A DNA stretch of 64,000 nt from positions 40,029 to 104,028 of the forward strand of contig NZ_JAHRIB010000059.1 in assembly GCF_019090165.1 (NCBI RefSeq), in the 5' to 3' direction. Position 1 is the stretch's first letter. Each line of letters begins with the position of its first letter. The notes beneath the pieces were generated by a model that had not been told where the DNA came from, did not search any database, and was given only the letters and a program-made list of their open reading frames with translations. Below are positions 51,620-59,301 of the stretch, piece after piece. The stretch comes from Streptomyces sp. BV286 (GTDB taxonomy: Bacteria; Actinomycetota; Actinomycetes; Streptomycetales; Streptomycetaceae). The position numbers were made by a program, and so were the translations under genes.

Positions 51620-52391
51620 GTCCCCCACCTCGGCCACGGTGAACAGTTCCCGGCAACATTAGCTTGGCCTGGGGATGTGGCACTGCTCTGACGGATGGCA
51701 GCGACGCGGCTGGTGGGCTCGGAGTTGTTTCTCGGGACAGGGCGTCAAAAGGCACGGAATCCCGAGAGTTGAGGGCGCGACCGTGTGACCGTGCCTCCAG
51801 GGACCGCCTGCGCAGGGGCTGGCGCGCAGCTCTGCATGCAGTTCCCGCCAACGCATGGCTTCGGGAACGTGGACGAACGGCTCCGCGACGAGGCATGGCC
51901 CCCAGGCATGCACGCACCGGCGGAGGTAAGAGGGCGCCTACAGAATCCGGTGTTCACGCCACCCTGGGAGCACTCCGGATGGCAAGGCTGGCGCACCGTT
52001 CTGAAGCTTCGAATTGGGCGAGCGAGCGGGAGCAGCAAGCACCGGACAGAACGGTCACGACATATCGGGACCAGAGAGCGTCTGAGTAACTGAACCATTC
52101 GGGGGCCACTCGGGGTGGCCCCGTCGCGCCTCGGAAGTCGTGTAGGGATCTCCGACTCGGGGAAGACACCGGCCAACGGAGACAACGCACAGGGGGATGC
52201 ACATGCCAGGGGCGACGCCAACGGCGTCACCGGCATGCCGAACCCGGTGACCAACCGCCCACCTGGCTGAGTCGAGCGACCTCCCGACAGCACGGGCACG
52301 GCCACCGCTCGGCCAGCGCCAGGCTCCTCGGCACACCCCCGGCTGGTTCATCGCGGACCTCGCCCTCGCGCCTCCGGAAGGCCCTCATCCC
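51620..52391. other. Intergenic region inside the island
   Basis: About 770 bp between the PNP gene and a small divergent gene. Several short frames are open on both strands, but none has a ribosome binding site or a recognisable product. It should contain the promoter of the PNP-NTPase operon (possible -10 TAATGT at 51661-51656). Confidence 0.5.
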
Positions 52392-52685
52392 GTGCTGCCC
52401 GACCTCTCAGCGGTCCCTGCCTGGGCCGCCGCCTGCCTCGTCGCCCTGACCACCGTCACCACCGCGCTCGTCACGCTGGCGCGCACTCTCGTCCGCGCCC
52501 TGCCCCAGACCGCCCCGGCGCGGTTGGAGTGGTGGCGTGAGCTACTCCGCTACCGCCTCACGGTTCGCGAGCTCAAGGACGCCCGCCGGGCGAACCGCCG
52601 CCGCACCCACAACCCCTGTATATCCAGCGGCGATACGGATGTTGCCCGCACGGGGGACGGCCAGCGTGAGAGCACCGATCCGTGA
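52392..52685 (+). CDS. Small protein with one membrane segment, 97 aa
   Basis: GTG start at 52392, GGAAGG about 10 bases upstream. N-terminal hydrophobic segment (AWAAACLVALTTVTTALVTL), then a basic Arg-rich cytoplasmic part (WWRELLRYRLTVRELKDARR, ANRRRTH) and a polar tail. The layout is reminiscent of small accessory proteins of Streptomyces integrative elements, but I cannot name a family. Confidence 0.5.
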   Translation: MLPDLSAVPAWAAACLVALTTVTTALVTLARTLVRALPQTAPARLEWWRELLRYRLTVRELKDARRANRRRTHNPCISSGDTDVARTGDGQRESTDP

Positions 52686-52823
52686 AGGAGGCGACGCCGA
52701 CCGCAGTTGGCGGCTGGGGGTGTCCGTTCGGTGGACGCCCTGCCGCAGTACCCAACTCGTCCCGGGGCGCGTCCGCGCCGAAGCGCACGTCACGCTCGGT
52801 GGACGCAGCCGCCAGCTCTTTGT

Positions 52824-53735
52824 TCAGTTGGAGTCGCAGCCGACGCCGTCACCGTCTCGGTCGAGTCGGTGCGGGTCCTCGGGGCCAACCCACACAGGAC
52901 CGGGAAGGTCCGAGCAATCCACGTCGGGTACGCCGGCGGAGGCCCATCGGGCAGATCGGGACGTGCGGGCGTGTCCGGCGCGGAGGGCTCGGTCGTCTCC
53001 GGACAAGCCGCCCACAGGCCCGCAACGGTTTGACGGGCGGTGTCCTCAGCTTGGGAAATCACCGGCCAGTACTTGTCGTTGGGCGGGAACAGGACGGCCT
53101 CGGCATGACCACTGCTGACGAGGGATTCGTTGACGAAAGTGCCCTGCTCGTTCCAGACGTACAGCAGGTAGCGGTCGTAGCGGTCGGTCAGCTCGGCATC
53201 ACGCTGGATGCGCGCACTGCTGCCCGGCGGAAGCAGCTCGGCCGTCCGAGCCGTGGCGGCGTCGGCGAAACAGGCACCCCGCTCCGGTGTCGATCTCCAG
53301 GAGCCGAACGCGGGCCACCGTGTCTTTCGGCACGATACGACCGTCGCCGCGCACTTCGATGGTGTCGCCGTCGATGACGCGCAGCACCACCACGCCCGGT
53401 GGCGTCGTATCCGGCGGCTTCGTGGTCGGAGGGGTCGGAGGGCTTGTGTCCGGCTGCGAGGTGGCGTCTCGCGACTCGGAGAGCACCGACGGCTGCGGCG
53501 CCGCACCGGTGGGAGGCTCCGTCCGCGGGACGCTGGAGGGCGCTGTCTCGGAGCCGGCGGATTTCCGGTCCGGCTCTTCCCGGAGTGCCCCAAGACCACC
53601 GAAGGCCGCAATAGGACCGAGCACGACCAGGACCGCGGTGATCCAGGGATGCTTGACGCGTTCGGCCCGCGCCGGGCGGGACCGGCTCGATCGGCGGCGC
53701 CACGCGTCCCGATCGGGAGGAGGCGAGTGACACAT
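52824..53735 (-). pseudogene. Secreted/anchored thermonuclease with excalibur domain, frameshifted twice
   Basis: Starts MCHSPPPDRDAWRRRSS with a membrane segment (WITAVLVVLGPIAAFGGLGA), a Pro/Thr linker, then an SNase domain: VVLRVIDGDTIEVRG and VRLLEIDT. A small indel near 53282 moves the reading to ERGACFADAATARTAELLPP, DRYDRYLLYVWNEQGTFVNE and VISQAEDTARQTVAGLWAAC; another near 52930 moves it to DVDCSDLPGPVWVGPEDPHR LDRDGDGVGCDSN, a calcium-binding excalibur motif, ending at 52824. The catalytic Arg/Glu codons straddle the first shift. If not a sequencing artefact, the enzyme is dead. Confidence 0.75.
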
Positions 53736-53849
53736 GCCGCCCTCCCTGGGCGGGGAAATACGGCCCCTTCAGTACAGCACCGTCCCTCTACGGCCGCCCG
53801 TACGGATGCCCTGACCAGCCCAAGAAAGCCCCTGACACCCCATCAGAAC

Positions 53850-53888
53850 GAGCGTCAAATGAGCGTCACGAGCGTCATTTCAGCGTCA
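53850..53888. repeat. Cluster of short direct repeats next to the right attachment site
   Basis: GAGCGTCA at 53850-53857, 53861-53868 and 53870-53877, and AGCGTCA at 53882-53888, 70-130 bp inside the right boundary. One more GAGCGTCA lies 82 bp inside the left boundary (41399-41406). The position suggests arm-type integrase or excisionase binding sites. Confidence 0.45.
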
Positions 53889-53943
53889 AGATATCGCCCG
53901 TAACGCCCACACCGCCCATAACGCGCACGGGCAAAAGCCCAGG

Positions 53944-55284
53944 TCAGGCGCCCTTTGCCACCGGCTCAAGAATCGCCACACACTCCACGTGATGCGTCAT
54001 CGGGAACAGGTCGAACGCCCGCAGCGTCCGCACCCGGTACCCGCCCTCCCGGAAGTACGCCAGATCCCGTGCCAGCGCCGCCGGGTCGCACGCGACGTAC
54101 GCGATCTTGCGCGCCTTCAGTGAAGCCAGGTGCTGCACCGTCTTCTTGCCGGCGCCGGCCCGCGGCGGGTCCAGGACGATGAGGTCGACCTCGGTGATGC
54201 CGGTGCGCGGGAGGACCGTCTCGACCTTGCCCTGTTCGATGCGGACGCGGTCGAACGCGGCGAGGTTGTGCTTGGCGTCCTCCACCGCGCGCTTGCCGGA
54301 CTCGATGCCGAGGACCGCGCCCTTGTCGCCGAGGCGGTCGGCGAGGGCACCGGCGAAGAGGCCGACGCCGCAGTACAGGTCGAGCGCCATGTCGCCCTTG
54401 CGCGGGAGCAGGCCCTGCATGACCGCCTTCACGAGGGTGTCGGCGGCCTGCGGGTGGACCTGCCAGAAGCCGCCGCTGCCGACCCGGTGCGTACGGCCGT
54501 CGGCACGCTCACGGACGAAGGCACGGCCGTGGACCCGGTGGATGCCGCCGTCGTGCTCCTCGACGCGCATGACGGAGACGGGCTTGTCGAGTTCGACGAG
54601 GGGCAGCCGGGCACCCGGCTTCGGTTCGAGGATGACCATGCGGTCCTGCGAACCGGTCGCCGCGATCGCCTCGACCGACTCCATGCCGGACCAGTCGCGC
54701 TCCTCGATGCCCAGTTCGGAGACCCCGGGGGCGGCGATCATGCAGTGCTCGATGGGCTCGACCTCGTGCGAACGGTGGCGGCGCAGACCGGCGTTGCCGT
54801 CCTCGTCGACCGCGTACTGCACCCGCGTCCGCCAGGAGGGCACCTCACCGGGGGGCAGCTTGTCGCCCTCGGCCGGCATGACCGTGCCGTCCCAGCCGGC
54901 CTCCTCCGGCGTGAGGCCCGCGAGCCGCTGGAGTTGCTCGGTGACGACCTCGCCCTTCAGCCGCCGCTGCGCGCCCGGCTTGGCGTGCTGCCAGTCGCAG
55001 CCGCCGCAGCGCCCGGGACCGGCGTAGGGGCACGGGGCCTCGACACGGTCCTTGGAGGCCTCCAGGACCTCGACCGCGTCGGCGCGCAGGAAGCGCGAGT
55101 CCTCCTCGCCGTCCGTCACCCGCGCCACGACCCGCTCGCCGGGCAGCGCGTGCCGTACGAAGAGGACCTGACCGGTGTCGGTACGGGCGATGCAGTGCCC
55201 GCCGTGCGCGACGGGCCCGATCTCGACCTCGTACTCCTGTCCCACGAGCGACCCCGCCGGCGTTTTCTTCGGTTCTGCCTGCAT
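53944..55284 (-). CDS. TRAM-domain class I SAM-dependent uracil-C5 RNA methyltransferase (RlmD/TrmA type), 446 aa
   Basis: Methylates a uridine of rRNA or tRNA. N-terminal TRAM domain (EYEVEIGPVAHGGHCIARTD), putative [4Fe-4S] cysteines 85, 93, 96 and 181 (APCPYAGPGRCGGCDWQH; IEHCMIAAP), SAM motif MALDLYCGVGLFAGALADRL (299-318), VLDPPRAGAGK, nucleophile Cys399 (YVACDPAALARDL) and general base Glu434 (THHVECVAIL). Start at ATG 55284 (MQAEPKKTPAG). The last codons come from the integrated element: this gene ends ...VAKGA, while the displaced original end is ...VKKDG. The protein therefore stays functional after integration. Confidence 0.92.
   Translation of the reverse strand: MQAEPKKTPAGSLVGQEYEVEIGPVAHGGHCIARTDTGQVLFVRHALPGERVVARVTDGEEDSRFLRADAVEVLEASKDRVEAPCPYAGPGRCGGCDWQHAKPGAQRRLKGEVVTEQLQRLAGLTPEEAGWDGTVMPAEGDKLPPGEVPSWRTRVQYAVDEDGNAGLRRHRSHEVEPIEHCMIAAPGVSELGIEERDWSGMESVEAIAATGSQDRMVILEPKPGARLPLVELDKPVSVMRVEEHDGGIHRVHGRAFVRERADGRTHRVGSGGFWQVHPQAADTLVKAVMQGLLPRKGDMALDLYCGVGLFAGALADRLGDKGAVLGIESGKRAVEDAKHNLAAFDRVRIEQGKVETVLPRTGITEVDLIVLDPPRAGAGKKTVQHLASLKARKIAYVACDPAALARDLAYFREGGYRVRTLRAFDLFPMTHHVECVAILEPVAKGA
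53959..54006. repeat. Right attachment-site repeat (attR) within the methyltransferase gene end
   Basis: 48 bp, 45 identical to 41270-41317; identical 26-bp core at 53981-54006. It codes the C-terminal FPMTHHVECVAILEPV of the intact protein, including the catalytic Glu434 codon, with silent changes relative to the left copy. Confidence 0.9.
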
Positions 55285-55400
55285 GGCGGGGTGACTCCAG
55301 ATGCGAAATGGGGAACGGCCGGACAACAGCCCACCAGTCTACGTGGACGCCGCCCGGCCGCTCGCCACAAGGCCGTCGGCACCATCGGCCCGGGGTGTTC

Positions 55401-57452
55401 TCACTTCTTCGGAGTGGAGGACTCCCTCGGCCGCTCCTCCGCCGGACCGCGCCGCACCGAACCCGGCGCGTTCCAGTCCTGCCTCTTGCGGGCCCGCTTC
55501 TTGGCGACCTCGGAGGACTCCAGCTGATAGGGCACGGACGTCACCATCACGCCCGGTGTGAACAACAGCCGCCCCTTGAGCCGCAGCGCGCTCTGGTTGT
55601 GCAGCAGGTGCTCGTACCAGTGGCCGACCACGTACTCGGGGATGATCACCGACACCGCGTCGCGCGGGGACTCCCGGCGCAAACCCTTCACGTATTCGAT
55701 GACGGGCCGGGTGATCTCGCGGTACGGCGAGTCGAGGACCTTCAGCGGCACGGTGATGCCACGTCGCTCCCACTCCTCCCGCAGGGTCTTCGTCTCCGCC
55801 GGGTCGACGTTGACGCTGAGCGCCTCCAGGGTGTCGGAGCGCATCAGCTTGGCGTAGGCGAGGGCACGCAGCGCCGGCCGGTGGATCTTGGAGACCAGGA
55901 CGACGGAGTGGACGCGGGAGGGGCGCACGCTGTCGTCGGACGGGCCCTCGGGTGCGGCGATCTCCTCCGCCACCCGGTCGTAGTGCTTCCGGATCGCGGA
56001 CATCGTCGCGTAGAAGATCACCATGCCCAGCAGCGCGACCCAGGCGCCGTGCGTGAACTTGGTGCCGAGGACGACGACGAGGACCAGGCCGGTGAAGAAG
56101 GCGCCGAACGCGTTGATGGCCCGGGAGCGGACCATGTGGCGGCGCTTGGCCGGGTCCTTCTCGGTGGCCAGGTGGCGGTTCCAGTGCCTGACCATGCCGG
56201 TCTGGCTCAGCGTGAAGGACACGAACACGCCGACGATGTAGAGCTGGATGAGGCGGGTCGAGTCGGCGCCGTAGATCCAGACGAGCAGGATGGCCGCGCC
56301 GGCGAGCAGCACGATGCCGTTCGAGAAGGCGAGCCGGTCGCCGCGGGTGTGCAGCTGGCGCGGCAGGTAGCGGTCCTGCGCGAGGATCGAGCCGAGCAGC
56401 GGGAAGCCGTTGTACGCGGTGTTCGCGGCCAGGAAGAGCACGAGCGCGGTGGCCGCGGCGAGCACGATGAACAGGAAGCTGCCGTCACCGAACACCGCCT
56501 CGGCGACCTGCGAGATCACCGGGTTCTGGACGTAGTCGGAACCGACCGCGACCCCGTCCTTCAGCAGGTCCTTCGCCGGGTGCTCGGCCATGCGGACGTT
56601 CGTGGCCATGGCCAGGGCGATGATGCCGCAGAACATGGTGACGGCGAGCAGGCCCATCGCCGCGAGCGTGGTCGCCGCGTTCTTGGACTTGGGCTTGCGG
56701 AAGGCCGGGACGCCGTTGCTGATCGCCTCGACGCCGGTGAGCGCGGCACAGCCCGAGGAGAAGGCACGCAGCAGCAGGAAGACGAGGGCGAAACCGGCGA
56801 GCCCCTGGTGCTCGGCCTTGATCTCGAAGTCGGCGGTCGGCGCCTTCATCGTGTCGTCGAGGACGAACCCGCGGAAGGCACCCCACGCGATCATCAGGAA
56901 GACGCCCGCGACGAAGACGTACGTCGGGATCGCGAAGAGCTTCCCGGACTCCTTGACCCCGCGCAGGTTCATCAGCGTGAGCAGCACGATCACGGCGATC
57001 GCGCAGAACACCTTGTGCTCGACGACGAACGGGACGGCCGAGCCGAGGTTCTCGATGCCCGACGAGATCGACACGGCGACGGTGAGGACGTAGTCCACGA
57101 GGAGCGCGCTGGCCACCGTGAGGCCCGCCTTGGGGCCGAGGTTGGTGTTGGCCACCTCGTAGTCGCCGCCACCGCTGGGGTAGGCGTGCACGTTCTGCCG
57201 GTACGACGCCACGACGGTGAACATCAGGACGACGACCGCGACGGCGATCCAGGGGCTGAAGTGGTAGGCCGACACGCCCGCGATGGAGAGGACGAGGAGC
57301 ACTTCCCCGGGTGCGTAGGCCACGGAGGAGAGCGGGTCGGAAGCGAAGACGGGGAGTGCGATGCGCTTCGGCAGGAGCGTCTCTCCGAGCCGGTCACTGC
57401 GCAGTGCGCGCCCGATCAGGATCCGTTTGGGCACGTCGGTCAGTTTGGACAC
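55401..57452 (-). CDS. APC-superfamily permease, KimA-like potassium importer, 683 aa
   Basis: Twelve hydrophobic segments (residues about 30-480) and a cytoplasmic domain of about 190 residues. PVFASDPLSSVAYAPGEVLL and YPSGGGDYEVANTNLGPKAG near the start, VSISSGIENLGSAVPF and FLLLRAFSSGCAALTGVEAI are characteristic of the KimA/YdaO-type K+/H+ symporter group within the APC superfamily; older pipelines call it an amino acid permease. The neighbours (two TrkA-type RCK proteins, Kdp regulators) support a potassium role. Start is ATG 57452, with weak ribosome binding site. I saw no recognisable c-di-AMP riboswitch upstream. Confidence 0.85.
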   Translation of the reverse strand: MSKLTDVPKRILIGRALRSDRLGETLLPKRIALPVFASDPLSSVAYAPGEVLLVLSIAGVSAYHFSPWIAVAVVVLMFTVVASYRQNVHAYPSGGGDYEVANTNLGPKAGLTVASALLVDYVLTVAVSISSGIENLGSAVPFVVEHKVFCAIAVIVLLTLMNLRGVKESGKLFAIPTYVFVAGVFLMIAWGAFRGFVLDDTMKAPTADFEIKAEHQGLAGFALVFLLLRAFSSGCAALTGVEAISNGVPAFRKPKSKNAATTLAAMGLLAVTMFCGIIALAMATNVRMAEHPAKDLLKDGVAVGSDYVQNPVISQVAEAVFGDGSFLFIVLAAATALVLFLAANTAYNGFPLLGSILAQDRYLPRQLHTRGDRLAFSNGIVLLAGAAILLVWIYGADSTRLIQLYIVGVFVSFTLSQTGMVRHWNRHLATEKDPAKRRHMVRSRAINAFGAFFTGLVLVVVLGTKFTHGAWVALLGMVIFYATMSAIRKHYDRVAEEIAAPEGPSDDSVRPSRVHSVVLVSKIHRPALRALAYAKLMRSDTLEALSVNVDPAETKTLREEWERRGITVPLKVLDSPYREITRPVIEYVKGLRRESPRDAVSVIIPEYVVGHWYEHLLHNQSALRLKGRLLFTPGVMVTSVPYQLESSEVAKKRARKRQDWNAPGSVRRGPAEERPRESSTPKK

Positions 57453-57658
57453 GGAGAGGATCGTAAGCGGTCGAACATGCCCACGCCCACCCTCCCCCGC
57501 CCTCCGCCGCGGCCGATCGACACGATCCTCGGCCGTGATCTGCTCTACGAGTGAAATACGGTGCGGGCGCGCTTCCGGATTCCCTGGCCGGGTGAATCCC
57601 CATGCCTATATGAAAAAGGCCAAAACTTTGCCGCCCTTTGCCAATTCATGGAGGTTCC

Positions 57659-57754
57659 ATGCACACCACGGCTGAACTCATCGGCGCCGCGGCCGGACTC
57701 GTCGGCCTGGGGATCCTGACCATGGTGAGCGTGCGCAGCATCAGCCGCCGTTGA
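57659..57754 (+). CDS. 31-aa hydrophobic membrane peptide
   Basis: ATG 57659 preceded at the ideal distance by GGAGG. The product begins MHTTAELIGAAAGLVGLGIL, is one short transmembrane helix and ends in basic SVRSISRR. It lies between the KimA-like importer (divergent) and the trkA pair (same strand, 126 bp before). Small single-helix peptides such as KdpF accompany potassium transporters; a similar accessory role is a guess. Strong codon bias and Shine-Dalgarno make it a real gene. Confidence 0.6.
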   Translation: MHTTAELIGAAAGLVGLGILTMVSVRSISRR

Positions 57755-57880
57755 TCGTCGGCAGGAAATGGGCGAACGTGCACGGGGGTGCCGCCGACGG
57801 ACCGCGCGTGTGTAGCTTGGGCGTCGGTCTGAGACCCTGATTCAGCCTGAGCAGTAACTTTTCACATCGGAAGGACGGTC

Positions 57881-58552
57881 GTGCACATCGTCATCATGGG
57901 TTGCGGAAGAGTGGGTTCCGCTCTTGCCCAGACCCTGGAGCAACAGGGGCACACGGTCGCCGTGATCGACCAGGACCCCACCGCCTTCCGACGACTGGGC
58001 TCCGGGTTCGGCGGCCGTCGCGTGACCGGCGTCGGCTTCGACCAGGACACCCTGCGCGAGGCGGGCATCGAGGAGGCAGGCGCGTTCGCCGCCGTCTCCA
58101 GCGGGGACAACTCGAACATCATCGCCGCCCGGGTGGCCCGCGAGATGTTCGGCATCGAGAACGTGGCGGCGCGTATCTACGACCCGCGCCGCGCCGAGGT
58201 CTACCAGCGCCTCGGCATTCCGACCGTCGCCACCGTCCGCTGGACGGCCGACCAGATGCTGCGCCGGCTGCTGCCGTCGGGCGCCGAGCCGCTGTGGCGC
58301 GACCCCACCGGCGGGGTGCAGCTCGCCGAGGTGCACGCGTCGACGGCGTGGGTGGGCCAGCGGATCAGCCGCCTCCAGGAGGAGACCGGCGTGCGCGTGG
58401 CCTTCCTCACCCGGCTGGGCGAGGCGGTGCTGCCCAGCTCGCAGACGGTGCTGCAGGAGGGCGACCTGGTGCACGTGATGATGCGCACGGACGACATCGA
58501 GAAGGTCGAGGCGTCGTTCGCCGAGGGCCCCGAAGAGGAGAGCGGTCACTGA
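57881..58552 (+). CDS. trkA: TrkA-type RCK protein (NAD-binding K+ regulator), 223 aa
   Basis: Cytoplasmic gating subunit of potassium channels/transporters. RCK_N Rossmann domain with GCGRVGSALAQTLEQQGHTV and AVIDQDPTAFRRL; RCK_C from about residue 135 (GGVQLAEVHASTAWVGQRIS, GDLVHVMMRTDDIEKV). GTG start at 57881 with GGAAGGA upstream. It overlaps the second TrkA gene by one base (TGATG), so both are made together and may form a mixed ring, as with CeoB/CeoC of mycobacteria. Confidence 0.93.
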   Translation: MHIVIMGCGRVGSALAQTLEQQGHTVAVIDQDPTAFRRLGSGFGGRRVTGVGFDQDTLREAGIEEAGAFAAVSSGDNSNIIAARVAREMFGIENVAARIYDPRRAEVYQRLGIPTVATVRWTADQMLRRLLPSGAEPLWRDPTGGVQLAEVHASTAWVGQRISRLQEETGVRVAFLTRLGEAVLPSSQTVLQEGDLVHVMMRTDDIEKVEASFAEGPEEESGH

Positions 58553-59229
58553 TGAGGGTCGCCATTGCCGGTGCCGGCGCCGTGGGCCGCTCGATCGCGG
58601 GCGAGCTCCTGGAGAACGGGCACGAGATCCTGCTGATCGACAAGGCGCCGACGGCCATCTCGGTCGAGCGCGTCCCGATGGCGGAGTGGCTGCTCGCCGA
58701 CGCCTGCGAGATCACCTCCCTGGACGAGGCCGCGTTGCAGCGCTGCAACGTGGTCATCGCGGCCACCGGGGACGACAAGGTCAACCTCGTCGTCTCCCTG
58801 CTCGCAAAGACCGAGTACGGGGTCCCGCGGGTCGTCGCCCGGGTCAACAACCCCAAGAACGAGTGGCTGTTCAACGAGTCGTGGGGTGTGGACGTCGCCG
58901 TCTCGACCCCCCGGCTGATGTCGGCCCTGGTCGAGGAGGCGGTGAGCGTCGGCGACCTGGTCCGGCTGCTCCGCTTCAGCCACGGCGACGCCAACCTCGT
59001 CGAGCTGACCCTGCCCCCGGAGTCGGCCCTCGCCGGCACCCAGGTCGGAGACGTGGACTGGCCCGAGGACACCTCCCTCGTCACCATCATCCGCGGCACC
59101 CGCGTGCTCACCCCGACCCGGGAGGACTCCCTGGAGGCGGGCGACGAGCTGCTGTTCGTGGCGGCCCAGGCCCGCGAGGAACAGCTGGAGGACCTGCTGT
59201 CGGTACGCCGCGAGGACGCGACGGGCTGA
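58552..59229 (+). CDS. trkA: Second TrkA-type RCK protein, 225 aa
   Basis: Same architecture as its neighbour: Rossmann start MRVAIAGAGAVGRSIAGELL, GHEILLIDKAPTAIS, AATGDDKVNLVVSLLAKTEY, and a C-terminal RCK_C (LVELTLPPESALAGTQVGDV, AGDELLFVAAQAREEQLED). The pair corresponds to CeoB/CeoC. Start at ATG 58552, overlapping the stop of the first by one base. Followed by a 23-bp hairpin. Confidence 0.93.
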   Translation: MRVAIAGAGAVGRSIAGELLENGHEILLIDKAPTAISVERVPMAEWLLADACEITSLDEAALQRCNVVIAATGDDKVNLVVSLLAKTEYGVPRVVARVNNPKNEWLFNESWGVDVAVSTPRLMSALVEEAVSVGDLVRLLRFSHGDANLVELTLPPESALAGTQVGDVDWPEDTSLVTIIRGTRVLTPTREDSLEAGDELLFVAAQAREEQLEDLLSVRREDATG

Positions 59230-59240
59230 CGTCCGCGGAC

Positions 59241-59288
59241 ACAGAAGGAGGGGCGCCCGGAGATGTCTCCGGGCGCCCCTCCTTCTGT
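59241..59288. terminator. Long bidirectional terminator
   Basis: Perfect 23-bp inverted repeat (59241-59263 with 59266-59288) with a 2-nt centre, between the trkA pair and the convergent DUF3159 gene. Its A/T-rich outer ends (ACAGAAGG, CCTTCTGT) would serve both directions. Confidence 0.9.
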
Positions 59289-59301
59289 CGTGCCGAGGCG
59301 T

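Larger units (their letters stand above)
41292..54006. mobile_element. 12.7-kb genomic island inserted in the 3' end of an RNA methyltransferase gene
   Basis: Bounded by direct repeats (41270-41317 and 53959-54006). The right copy restores the reading frame of the methyltransferase gene, the left is the displaced original end: the signature of site-specific integration. Cargo: multiply frameshifted hypothetical, exonuclease-BRCT-TerD fusion, TetR and LivM fragments, NACHT-type NTPase, PNP-like protein, a small membrane protein and a frameshifted nuclease. No integrase, excisionase, transfer or replication gene can be recognised, so it appears immobilised. Island genes look less uniformly GC3-biased than the flanking core genes, and at least four are broken, whereas no flanking core gene is. 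Confidence 0.85.

Noticed and set aside
41213..54010. Integrase or transposase gene in the island
   Set aside because: Every frame was checked by eye for the tyrosine recombinase R-HxxR-Y pattern, serine recombinase and DDE motifs; none convincing.
57610..57678. 22-codon leader ORF (MKKAKTLPPFANSW...) overlapping the 31-aa peptide
   Set aside because: No ribosome binding site and overlaps the better-supported small gene in another frame.
57453..57880. c-di-AMP (ydaO-type) riboswitch before the KimA-like gene
   Set aside because: I could not fit the conserved motifs in the leader; a covariance-model search would decide.
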